64,000 nucleotides of DNA from Edolisoma coerulescens (lineage: Eukaryota > Chordata > Aves > Passeriformes > Campephagidae). The stretch lies in NCBI GenBank assembly GCA_013397115.1, contig VWZW01006279.1:1730357-1794356 (forward strand), in the 5' to 3' direction. Shown in pieces: positions 1 through 10,800 of the stretch (the stretch's first letter is position 1; the number at the start of each line of letters is the position of its first letter). Under the pieces are notes generated by a model that did not search any database, was not told the DNA's origin, and saw only the letters and a program-made list of their open reading frames with translations. The position numbers and the translations under genes are program-made.

Positions 1-150
1 CTTGCCTCGTCTTATCCTCCCCTTACTCCCTCCCTTATCCCTGTTTATTCCCCCTTGTTGCCTCCTTTTCTCCCCCTTATCTCCCTTCTTACCCCACCAC
101 CCTTCTTAGGCCTCCCAGGCCCTTTCTCCCTCCTTGTCCCGCCCTTAACT
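1..150. other. Pyrimidine-rich low-complexity sequence left of an assembly break
   Basis: The plus strand is almost entirely C and T, built from loosely repeated CCCTTAC/CTCCCTT-like words. It ends at a single N (151), after which NOL7 exon 1 coding sequence begins at once. It does not encode the basic N-terminal half expected for NOL7. It is either sequence misjoined at the break or upstream/intronic DNA placed next to the exon by a collapsed gap. Confidence 0.6.
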
Positions 151-183
151 NGGCGGCACCAGGAGCTGTTCGCGGAGCAGAAG
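151..183 (+). CDS. NOL7: NOL7 exon 1, 3' fragment
   Basis: It reads (X)RHQELFAEQK in phase 0 and ends at AAG before a gtacgg donor. Its first base is the ambiguous N, so the exon is cut by the assembly rather than by biology. Upstream bases do not continue the reading. Confidence 0.85.
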
Positions 184-3100
184 GTACGGCGCTACCCGCG
201 CCGGGCTGCGGGCGGGCACGGGGCGTCTGTGCCGGCGGTGTCCGTGCCTGCCTGACTCCCCTCTCCCCCGCAGAAGCGCAGGCTGCTGCCCGAGGCCGTG
301 CTGCAGGAGCTGCAGGAGCTGCAGGATGTGTCCGCACGGTGAGGGGGCCAAAAAAGGCGGCAGTGGGTGTTGGGATCCCCTCTCCACATCTCCCACCCCT
401 GGGGACCCTTCGGGTCCTGGCCTGGGAGGCCGGGCTGGAAACGGGGGCTTTCGTGGCTCTGAGTAAACGAAGGGAGTGGGAATTGAAGAGTAACCCGTTG
501 CCTTCCCTTTGCTCCCCAGGCCCGCAGAGCAGGCTGCAGCAGATGACCCAGGTACGCTACACAGCTCACTTTGCTAACGAGGTGCACATCTGGTATTTCA
601 GGCATTCGTTCCTGTGCCAGAGCTGCAACGGGGAGCTCTGGTAAAGAGACTTCCGAGTCTTAAACATGAACAGACTGGACAGACTGTCTTTTTCCAAGGA
701 TAAGAAATATCTGAGGAAGAATCTAAAGTCATGTTTAATCTAATTCTTGCACTTTTACTTACTTACTTGACTTCTACAGGTCATTTGCTGTACGGTGATT
801 TCAGTTAAATAGCCTGAAGTGTTTAAGGAAATCATGGGCAGGTGTTATAGCAGAAAAAGCAAGGATTAGCAAAGGTGGATTAATATTTAGCCCTTGTTTA
901 AGTTATAAATGCTATTCCTGCATAGAGTTGTTAAATTGCCTCACTACTTTACATATCAATACAGTTTAATAGCATCTGTAAAATATTAAGTAACTAATTT
1001 CAAACTCAAAATTACAAAATCAACCGTCTAGAGTGTTTATGACTGCTGCTCTTGCTTCATCTGTACTTCGAAGTACTTCACAAAAATCCTTTTATTTAAA
1101 CAGTTCTCTCATCCAAACCTCACATGCTGCTGGATGGTGTAACTGCTACTTTTTCTTGCTTTTACTTAAAAAAGATATATTGTATTGGCATATCAAAGAG
1201 ATGAGCTGAGAATGAAGCAAGACTAAAGCCAGAGATGGGTTTCCCTCTATGGGTTACCAATAGCTGTTGTGTTGCATTGAATTTTTGTTCCATGATGAGT
1301 CCCATTTTGTTGATGCCAAGGAAGAGGAAAGCTGGCTAGCAGTGCTTTGGGTTGCTCCCCTGAGCATATTTCTTCCCCTCCCTCTTACAGCTGTTCTTCC
1401 TAGTCAGTGCTTCTGAAAAATGCTGCTTGTTTTAAGTCCTGTTCCTGTTTCACTGACTGGTTTTGATTTGTAATGTCTGGGAAATCGTGTTTGCAAGTTA
1501 CTCTAGGTGAAGAACTTGAAGATGAGGCGGCACAGCTGGCACAAGGCCAGGCCCAAGGGCAAGGCCAAGCCGAAGTGCAGGAGAAGAAAGGCAAGAGGAG
1601 CAAGGGTGCCAGGTAGGAGATGATTTTGCCTTGTGTGGGAAGGGGCATCACAGCAGCTGTTGTGTCACTGCATGGCTGTAGCCGCTTCTGCACTTCATGT
1701 TCCCCCTGTCCTTCCTCTGATTGAAAGCGTATTTATGTCTAAAAGCACCTTTAATATCTTCTGGTTTAGCATATATCAATATGTGTGCATATATATAAAA
1801 TACATAATATAAATAATTCTTACATATTCCGTGTATATAACTGCCATGAGATAACTGGGCAGTTGTAAGCACAGCAATACACATTGTGTTGTGTGCTGCT
1901 ACAGGTGAGGTGGTTGAGCACTGAATTCCTGCATTTCAATCTGTTTTTCTCTCTCCTCTTTCTTTCTTTGTCACTGATGGCCCTGGAGAGGAATTGCCCT
2001 AGCTTCTGCTAGGATGAGCTCGAGACTGCCAAGAAACTACTCAGGGCACACAAAGGCATATGACAACAGCTTGAGAGTATTGATCCAGTTTTTAATTTTT
2101 TTAATACTGCTACAAAGCTCATCTGAGTATCAGAAACCAGCAGTGGGTGCTGCTGTGCTCAAGTAGCAAAGCTTGACAGCAGTGTGTCTGTTGTTCTGGG
2201 TTCTGTAACCACGCCACAGGGATGTGCATCTCTCTTTGACTAGGACAAAAGGAAACTACATGGCTGTGTGCTTAAAAGACCACAGTGCAACAGGCCTCCA
2301 CCAACAGCTCGCCAGAGACTTTCTAACTGCTCAGCTCTATGGGCCCCACACCAACCGGGTAACGGGTAAGCACTTCTGCTTGGGTGGGTCTGTAGAGGGT
2401 CGTGTCTGGCTTAAACTCCATGTTCAACACCTTTCTCTGTTTCAGCAAATGAATTTTTTTCCCTTGCAAACAAGAAAGCTCCAGTCAAAAAAGCCGCAGT
2501 TCAGTTTGTGGACAAGTCTTGGGGTGAGTATAGAAAGTCAGAGCAGGTACTATTTTATGCATATGTGGTTAAAAGTACACTTGAATAAAATCAGGGTTTC
2601 CATGCTAGAGCGTTGTGGCTCATGATCTCTAGTAAGGGAAGGGCAGCAGGGCACTGCAGCCTCAGTGGGTGTCATGAGCAGACTCCTGGGGATGGTGTAT
2701 GAGACACAAGCTGAAAAAAAAATTACCTTGTTTTTGGTGTGTTAAGAAACACCTATTGTCCTAGAGCCAGGGCTGCTCAGTGAAATAAATACTTCAGCAG
2801 CTGTTGTTTCAGCCTCCAGTCTCTGAGCTGTTGGAAGGCGTTTCAGATACATCTCAGACTTAAACGCATGGATACCAAGATCCCAGAACATCTGTGTGAG
2901 CACAGGGAAACAGCACCCATTTCTCCTCATTTCCAAAATGGATAGGGACAGTCTCACACCCACAGAGCATGAGGCTCATGAACACCAGAGGCAAAAGTTA
3001 CTGATCCTTACTTAGCAAGCAGGGCTTGCTTTCCATCTGTGCTCCAGCACTGAAAGCACCACTGTGCCCCCCACCCTCCTGCAGGGGCCTGGTGCAAGCT

Positions 3101-3350
3101 GGTACTCCTGGCCAGTGGAATGCACCTGGGGCATACACAATACCTTAGGAAGTTTATCAGTGTTTGATGCGGTGGTTCTGTTCTGAAATGCTGCAGCAGT
3201 CAAGCTGCTTCTCCAGCACATGGGCTAAGAAAAAGGCTAGCTTAACAGCTATTTCTTTTTTTTTTTTTTTTTTAAGGGCAAGATAAAAAGGAAAAAGCAG
3301 CAAGGTTTAAGAAACGTTGGCTGGCAACACAGATTAAAAATGGAGTCTGA
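151..3350 (+). CDS. NOL7: NOL7, nucleolar protein 7 (5'-truncated gene, 7 coding exons seen)
   Basis: NOL7 is a small basic nucleolar protein of the small-subunit processome, needed for pre-rRNA processing. Joining 151-183, 274-338, 520-551, 1507-1612, 2244-2365, 2446-2523 and 3277-3350 gives 510 nt in one frame: 169 residues plus TGA. All six introns are GT-AG and every junction keeps phase. Recognisable stretches are ELFAEQKKRRLLPE, then a Gln/Gly-rich linker, then the C-terminal NUC129-type block: NYMAVCLKD, QLYGPHTNRVT, FFSLANKKAPVKKAAVQF and a basic tail, RFKKRW. This block is the diagnostic part of the family. The human protein is about 257 residues, so roughly the first third is missing to the left of the N at 151. 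RANBP9 follows in convergent orientation, as in human. The identification is firm; the true start codon is not in the window. Confidence 0.93.
274..338 (+). CDS. NOL7: NOL7 exon 2
   Basis: This 65-nt exon lies between cag (271-273) and gtgagg (339). It encodes KRRLLPEAVLQELQELQDVSA plus two bases of Arg. The LQEL repeat predicts a short helix. Intron 1 is only 90 bp. Confidence 0.88.
520..551 (+). CDS. NOL7: NOL7 exon 3 (32-nt small exon)
   Basis: The exon lies between ccccag (to 519) and gtacgc (552). It encodes the end of Arg, then PAEQAAADDP and one base of Gly. It is supported because it is the only piece that carries phase 2 of exon 2 into phase 1 of exon 4. Skipping it would break the frame. 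Confidence 0.78.
552..1506 (+). other. NOL7: NOL7 intron 3
   Basis: AT-rich intron of about 955 bp from gtacgc to ctctag. I saw no repeat, RNA gene or extra exon in it. Confidence 0.75.
1507..1612 (+). CDS. NOL7: NOL7 exon 4, Gln/Gly-rich acidic-to-basic linker
   Basis: A 106-nt exon between ctctag and gtagga. In the joined frame it reads EELEDEAAQLAQGQAQG, then GQAEVQEKKGKRSKGA. The first half is acidic and Gln-rich; the second is a Lys/Arg cluster that could act as a nuclear or nucleolar localisation signal. This linker is the poorly conserved part of NOL7, so the exon rests mainly on splice sites and phase. Confidence 0.8.
1613..2243 (+). other. NOL7: NOL7 intron 4
   Basis: A 631-bp AT-rich intron between gtagga and ttgactag, with a TA-rich stretch near 1775-1830. 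No other feature seen. Confidence 0.7.
2244..2365 (+). CDS. NOL7: NOL7 exon 5
   Basis: A 122-nt exon encoding TKGNYMAVCLKDHSATGLHQ and onward to DFLTAQLYGPHTNRVT. The LYGP..NR motif is a hallmark of the conserved C-terminal domain. The acceptor is gactag and the donor gtaagc. Intron 5 after it is only 80 bp. Confidence 0.92.
2446..2523 (+). CDS. NOL7: NOL7 exon 6
   Basis: A 78-nt exon between tttcag and gtgagt. It encodes ANEFFSLANKKAPVKKAA followed by VQFVDKSW, very close to the mammalian protein and the strongest single piece of evidence for NOL7. Confidence 0.93.
2524..3276 (+). other. NOL7: NOL7 intron 6
   Basis: A 753-bp intron ending in a long uninterrupted T tract (about 3256-3273) directly before aag. 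No other feature seen. Confidence 0.75.
3277..3350 (+). CDS. NOL7: NOL7 exon 7, C-terminal basic tail and stop
   Basis: It encodes GQDKKEKAARFKKRWLATQI then KNGV and TGA at 3348-3350. The K/R-rich tail (RFKKRW) is conserved in the family and probably binds RNA or directs nucleolar retention. Confidence 0.92.
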
Positions 3351-3645
3351 AGACAGCTTTTTCAGAAGATGCTGCTAAGGACTTTTACTGACAGTTGATC
3401 TCTACACAGCAGAGGTGTTTTTCCCCCCTTCATCATCACTTTGCTTTCAGCTCCAGCCACCAGAAGGCACCAAGCTGTGCCTGTTCAGACTTCCCTGTTC
3501 TCTCCCCTCCCCCTTTCAGAAGTTCTTGGGGGAGGTACAGAGCAGCCAGGCCAGTGTTGTAGAACAGCTGGTGCTAGGACCAGGCTTGCTGAGCTGCCTC
3601 CATGAGGCAAGGCCTTTGCAGAGAATAAAGATGAGCAATGTTTTA
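3351..3645 (+). other. NOL7: NOL7 3' UTR
   Basis: Short non-coding tail from the TGA to just past the AATAAA at 3624-3629. No conserved element recognised. Confidence 0.7.
3624..3629 (+). terminator. NOL7: NOL7 poly(A) signal AATAAA
   Basis: Canonical hexamer 274 nt after the stop codon, followed by a T/GT-rich stretch (ttttacctattgttgtgg) typical of a downstream element. Cleavage is expected near 3640-3650. Confidence 0.75.
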
Positions 3646-4070
3646 CCTATTGTTGTGGATGCTGCATTCCTTACAGCAGGCAATTATTCCTGCTGCTTCA
3701 GTGACTTGCATCTCTAAGGAAAGGCTGTACCCTAACAGCAGAATCATTAAATCAGCTCCCACAGCAGGACACTTTTCTCCAGCCTGATGATGACTTGTCA
3801 AGCAGTAGGGGATTTTCCCCATCTGCAAGGAATCCTGAGTAAGCTTCCTGCACTGTTAGCTAGACTCACTGTGGCAAGAACATGGTAAACCTTTCACTTC
3901 CACCAGCCCAGCTCCTACAGGGAAGTGGCAGCCCGGGCTTGAGGAATGAGCTACTCCACTCGCAGGTCTCCGTAAGGACCGCTGTTCTAGGATGGAACTC
4001 TAGAACAAGACAATGTAGCATACAAGTCCATGCTACTGTGGATGTAGATGTAAGTTTTTAATGGCTGGTT
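3646..4070. other. Convergent intergenic interval between NOL7 and RANBP9
   Basis: About 0.4 kb between the two predicted cleavage sites. It contains a hairpin-forming inverted repeat (3983-4007) and otherwise unremarkable sequence. Confidence 0.65.
3983..4007. repeat. Perfect 8-bp inverted repeat, 9-nt loop
   Basis: TGTTCTAG (3983-3990) and CTAGAACA (4000-4007) flank GATGGAACT. It sits midway between the two convergent gene ends. Confidence 0.8.
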
Positions 4071-4074
4071 AATT

Positions 4075-4884
4075 ATGATATCACTACATTTTATTGCAAT
4101 ATAGTACTATTTAAGCACTTTTAAAAATGCAAGGTGTACAAAGATTAAATTAAGACTGTAAATTGACTAAATATTTGGTTTTTATATAAATAGGTCATAA
4201 CCACACTGTGTTGACATGTAATACTGTTATAATACAACAGTTAAACTGGTGAGCCTACACAACAGAAGCTGTCTGTAGTTAAACAAGGAAACAAAGTTGA
4301 AAAGACCATGTTAAAACAAAAAACTACTAAGATCAACAGGTTGGGATTGTAAGTAGCAACAAACATATTCACTCAGCTCCTGAGTAATTCAAGTTTTACA
4401 GTACACATTAAAAAATATCATTTCTTCCCATCAACACTATATATCCAAACCATTTGCATTTTGCAAATTACACTGATTGAACTATGTAACAATGGGGGTG
4501 GAGGTTGGCAAGTCATCCTGCTTGACGTTTACATCACCCACATGCTAATACATCCATGTTTTCTATTCTTCCGTCCCACCACAAGGTAGCAGGATTTTTG
4601 GTTTGTTTTGGACAATCGTTCAAAGGATTGGTACTTGTCAATTTGGATGTCTGACGTTACCAGTGATATTTTCAACTCTTAGTTGTCTAAGAGGTTTAAA
4701 GATGGAAATTTTCTCCTAACACTAAGTTAGAAATCATTTGCATCATGCTGTAAACTAGGAAGCAACATAAAGCGACAGACTTGTCCTTAGTACATAATTA
4801 AAATTCCAAATTCCAGTCAGCAGAGCTGGTCTACTTTCCATGTTGAATATGCCACAACACCTTTCAGACCTTCAAAATGCATAG
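4075..4884 (-). other. RANBP9: RANBP9 3' UTR
   Basis: About 0.8 kb from the TAG at 4885-4887 to the predicted cleavage site just below the AATAAA at 4090-4095. It is AT-rich with several A/T homopolymers and no ORF. Confidence 0.75.
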
Positions 4885-7800
4885 CTAGTGTAGGTAGTCT
4901 TCCACTGTGGCAAACGCACAGGATCCAATTCCTGACCGGGCCATCAATCCTAGACACTGTGATGCCTGTCCCATGGCTAGGGCAAGCGGGGGTTGCTTTG
5001 GCAGATTGTGAGTCTCTGAAAAAGAATCACAGCGGCAGTTAAAATACCTGAATCATTTCACAATAAAGCACTCAAAACTTGACATTTAAGCCTAGTTAAA
5101 TCATTCATTTGCAAAGTTTGCTCTTAGAACAAGACACAAAGCAGGAGCAACAAAGTGACCATGCACAGCACCATTATTAAACAGGCTCATTTTTGCTCTG
5201 AACTATGACAGACAAGGACCTGTTAAATTACATACCCCCCCAACCTATCCCTTTCTTCCCAGAAGAGCGTACCCTACACTGTTATCCTTCCTTTTGGTGG
5301 AGCAGCGGGGCCACCTGTGTGGGACGAGGGGGAGGCACCCAGAGCACCCTGGGCAGCCAGCAGGCCGCACTTACCTAGTATTGCACTATTCAGTACAGAG
5401 CACACTGGTTCTCTTTGTATCGGGTCAAGCTGATTCCCAACAGGGCTGCTCCAGGGATCGGAATATGCGAGCAAACTGAATGCATCCTGCGGGAAGATGA
5501 CTTTTATTACATCTACTACTATAAGCTACTAGTGAAAAGAAGGACTATTTTGTTCAACTATTTTGATTCAGAATCACAAAGGTGACTGTCAGTGTCCATC
5601 AATACAAAAAGAAATTGCAACAGGACTTGTTCCATTTAGTGCTTTTTCCCAAAAGCAAGGCAAAAGGAAGCATTATTTTACTAAGTGATGGGGTAAGAGA
5701 AACCAGACTGAAAACTGCATGCAGTCTTTGGCAGGAGAATTCTTTTCCAGAGCAGTCTCAAATCAAGGCAAACTAATTAACATGCAGAGTACTAATGACA
5801 GCACATGTTGGGCATCTCTACCAATCCCCTTGCGGTTCATTAATCATTAGAGACAAAAACAGAACTTCAATTCAAGAGGCCAAGTTACGTGGTCAGAAAT
5901 GAGAGAAAGGAAAAGTGCTAAATTAATTTCTGTGTTTAATTGTGTAACAGCACTAAATTATCTTCCCTGTGCATGTGCTACAGAGACAAGAAAGAAGACA
6001 GTGCTACACCACAGCTGACCAGAATACTGCTCTGAGACACACAAAAAATGGCAGAAGTTAAAGCAGAACAGTTTTCCAGCACAACATGCTGTGGGAAGTT
6101 CCTGCTGGGCAGCACAGTTATTCACCTTCACAAGAAGATTAAACATACCTTGAGCATTTTCTTATTCACTGTGTTTTTGCCACATTCTCTTCTTAGCTGC
6201 TCACTCATTGCTTGCAATTCTCTTCCAAAATGGATCATCCTTTCAATGGCTGCTTGGCTGCCACCACATAGCTGGCGTCTTAACTGACTTGAATCTACTT
6301 CTAAAGAAACGATATCGTCATCATCACCACTGACAGAGCCGAGGGCAACAACCTATGGATCTAGAGACTCTGCACTGATTTCACTCAAACACAGCTGCCT
6401 GCCCAGAGAGAGAGCAGGTCGGGCCAGAGACCTTGGCCCCACGTACTCCCGAACCCAAGCACTGCTGAACTGCTCCTTATAAACATTTAAGAGAGCTGGT
6501 TAATTAACAGCAAAGGCTGTCAGCACGTGCTGTTCATCTTTCAAGGGGTAATTTTAAACTAACTAGAAGATAAACCAGATTTTACCCTAAAATTTTTAGG
6601 GAGTTTAAAAAACTACAATAAAAGTCCACACAGTTCTAACTTCTTTAATTCTTCGGCATTGCATTTCTAAGGACACGCCACATCAGGAACTGCTAATAGA
6701 GGGTAAAAAATGCTGAACTTCCTGAACAGCCATGATGGATTCTGCTACAAGACAATCATTTAGACTGTTCATACTCCTTGTAGAACACATCTTAATAATC
6801 AGGCTTCTTTTGTAACCAAGCAGAACACTACAACTGATTTCTTTACTGTTTCTTACAATACTCCCCAATACTAGTGATTTTAAAAGAGATTGATGCAGCT
6901 TATAAATAGTAAACCAACACCTGGCTTCTTTGAAGATTCTGCCTTTTAAAATTTACACCTAAGGCACCACATTAAAAAAAAGGCATTTATCCATTCCTTG
7001 TCTTTTTTCATCAATGGAATCAAGTTTTAAAATAAGCATTTTGACAGACTCTTCAATTGCAAATCCACTCTTCTTTCTGACTTCAACACTGCTATTTAGT
7101 GATGTGTTTTGACCACTATTTCAAAAAAGGATTTTTAACTGGCCACTTTTTTTTCCTGAGATGTAAGTGTATCACCTCTGGAAAATACCTGCCTACTTAA
7201 CATTACATACACAGCACTAGGAGAATATATAAATATTTCAAGAAGTGAAAAACCACCAGACTCAAACTGGGGGGAGTAAACAGTGTAGGTAGAGCACTCA
7301 CAAGTCTTCAGCTAGTGGTACTTGTCTCTAGCTCAGTCTAATCTAGGACATCACTTTCCAAAGGCAGGAGACAACTACATTAAAAAACCACTAACAACTC
7401 TGTGCCCTGTGCAGCTGCTGCCATGTCTGTCACACCAAGTCTCTGCAGAAAAGACTGCAAGAGAGCAAGGACCAGCTTTGCATTTTCTGTCACAGAAATA
7501 AGGTCTTGTTATTATCTAGTTTCAGAGCATAATGCAGGGAAAAAAGCAACTTGCATTCCTCCTTGCAGGGCTGTACAAAATGACATTTGCTGTTCAACAG
7601 TTACCTTTATTTCCCAGCAAAGCTGCAGGATCAGCAGCAGCAGCAGCACATGCCCCGGAACTGGGAAGCGCTCACAGACCTCTGCACGCGCTGCTGCATT
7701 CTGAAGGTCTCCAGTTTCACATTTCATTTAAACTACACATTAACTGACATCTGCTTAAATCAATTGTTTGAGTAGCAATTCTGCAGCTGCACAAAGGGCA

Positions 7801-10800
7801 AGCAGAGGGGATTTAAATACTCATTTGTCACCAACATCAACAGTCATGACAGAGTATAAAGCAAATTAAGTAAAACAAAGTTAATTTTTAGCCCCCAACT
7901 ATATGACTTGGAATCTTTTTGGTGGAAAACATGGGAAAAAATTAATTTTTCATTTTTTACATTTCTGAAATATAGCTCTCGAGCATTAAATATTAGCACT
8001 TTGCATTCTTCAATATAAGATATTTAGAATTTCTATGCTTACTGTGGAGCACAAAGATGCCATTAGAACCATGAATGGGAAGAGGGAGAAGCAACCTGCC
8101 AACTCAAACACAGGCTGCTACCCAAGAGGGTGTTTCTTCTCAAAGGTACTTCCTTAGAAATTTATGCTATTTTCAGTAGCCATGAGTTACCCATTTCCCC
8201 TGTTCTCACACTGATATTGGACCACCTAAACCAGTGGTTTTAAAATTTATATCTAGTAATAGCAAAAGAAGCAAACAAAAAAATTAAGATTTGAGCTAAT
8301 AACCCTAATTTTCAAGTTGGGAAGCATTGCAAGTAAAAACATAACCTTGTTGCCATCACTTAATAAAAATGTAAGAAATATCACTGCAGACCCATTTCTG
8401 TGTCACATTCTTCCATTTCGTGATCATGTTTAGAACTACCATTTAGGAAGCCATTGGATGAAGTCTCAGCAACCCCATTGGAGTAGTGATCTGTTTCCAT
8501 GTCTACATCATTGCTGAAAAGAGAGTAATTAATACAAGTTTTACTCATATTAAAGTACTTAGGTTATGTTTACAACTTCATCACAGTACTTCCTCAGCTA
8601 CCGAAAAGGTGCTGTTAAATACTACTGAGCTAGACCACAGTTTCTTCAATAGCAACTGGCGATACCAGAGCACCACGGAAATTTTTAAGGCTGTCTCAAG
8701 ATTAGTATTCAGTAAAACAATATTTTCAGATGCTGAAAAACTAAACATGTCCCCCATTATTCAGGAGTAAGGAATATAATACTTTCTAAATACACACCAA
8801 AAAGTTCTTACCTCATTTATATAACTGCATGTACACAGAGCTGAAGAAAATGCATTGAGAAAATATACTACTCCCACTTTTTAAAAAAAATATAATGAAT
8901 ATTTATACATAAAAATATAGTTAATATACATCCTGCTTTGAAAATACCATATTTAGGTAACTAATTATTTCAAAAAATGCCTTCTCCTCTTATTTACTCT
9001 GTGGAACGACAGAGGAAAAGCAAAAAAAAGAAAACCCCAAAGCAAATGCTGAGTAAACCAGAACACTGAAGAGACACTCAGTGGCAAATGCAGACCATTC
9101 AACTCCTCACCACCCTTTGCTCGCAGCAGCTCACAGAAGTGCTTTTAGAAAATGCCAGCATGGCTTTGGGGACTGAGCTTTGCTGACAGTTGCATCCTGG
9201 CCTGTTCTATTCCATCATGGAGAATAGCAACCTAAAATCTCTGTCAAGACCAAATAGATTCAATTTAGAAGTTTAATATCTTGCTTCTAAGCAACCAAAA
9301 ATACTCAGCTTCCTTTGAGGAAGGAAACCAAAAGGCCTCTCTGACTGGGCAACAGCACAGCCAAGGAACTGTCTTGCTCTGTGAAAAATCTCCAAGTTGC
9401 CTGGACACTGCCAAGCCTTTTGGCAGAGGCAATTGCTGATGCAAACAGAAATTGTGAAAAGTTAAAAAGCAAATTGTTACTCTTACCTTTTTAACCCAAT
9501 TATCATTATCCAACTAAAATAGTTTTGGTTATCACCACCACATCATCACATCCTATGTGGTAGTTTTGGGAATCCATTTTGGACAATGCAGCTCAGTGCT
9601 GTTGCATTTCACATCAAATTAGGTTCTGCTGCATCCATGCAACCCAGAGCTTAATATTTACTGGTTATGAATAACCACATTAAGCCTGATTAATACATTT
9701 ATTTTCATTCACTGAATTGAATGTTTTTGCACTTGTGACAGTGACTGGAGTAGGCAAACAACCCTGCTGTATACAGTGAAAGGGAAGCCACACTTCAGAT
9801 GCATCTCAAACATGTTTACTTTGCAGATACTGCCACGAAGGGAGAGTATCTGGAAAACTTTTCATTCCCTATGTACAACACACTTAAATCAATGTCAGTG
9901 GCTTAAATTAAAATCCCAAGAGCCAAAGAGCTAATTAACCTTCACTATGCAACTTCAAAACTGACCACAGCTATAAGCAAGGTAATTTATTTTTGTCCAT
10001 TGCATTTCTTTAACCCAACAGGAGAAAAAGGTCTATTGAGCTTGAACTGTCAAAACAACCAGAGTTATCACAAGCTGTTGGCCCCTTACACTGTGTTTCA
10101 ATGTCCTTAGGAAAAAAAAAAATCAATCTCACAAAATCCCACTGAAAACTTTTCCCTGCAATGCAAACACATGGACAACACAAACCTTAATGTGACTTAG
10201 AAGCATCTAAAGTTTATTTACCTGGAATAGCTGTTAACCTGCTGTGATCTTGATACATTTATGTTGTTGAGCTCTGGTACATTCAAGCTGGTGGTCGTGT
10301 GTTTACCATGACAGTAAGACTGATGCGCTTTATTTGATATTACTCCATTACTGCAACTACTTTCAAACCCTGAAAGAAAGTTTTAACAATTATAGTCATA
10401 AAGTGGTACTTAGGGATAAGTTTGTAGAAAAAATGAAATAAGTATAGTGTTTACTGACCAGGAACAAGTATGCTAAATTTGTCACACAAACTCAAGTGCG
10501 ACTCAAGTCACACAAACTTCACCTCCATGTTTCAGGTATTTGAACCCTTAAGGCTTCTAGAGTGCAGAAGTTAAGCATTATTTAACAAGTACAAACACAG
10601 ACACAAGCAAGGTTTTTCCAGCTGTACTAATATACTGGTAAAACAAAAAACTGCACCAATGTAGAAGAGTTTTCTAGAATGGATGCATTCAAAATCTTTT
10701 CTAGGCCACTGTAATCATTATGAATGGAAGCAAACATTACTAATTCCTGACCACAGAATTCTTTTGATAAATGTGCAGTAGAATTCAGTGCTGAATACTT

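Noticed and set aside
55..255. 66-codon plus-strand ORF over the NOL7 start
   Set aside because: It fuses a pyrimidine-rich tract, an N, a real exon fragment and intron 1. Only the part ending at 183 is coding.
6320..6330. GTGATGA on the minus strand as a C/D-box snoRNA start
   Set aside because: No partner CUGA with terminal stem at the right distance; the region runs into exon 12.
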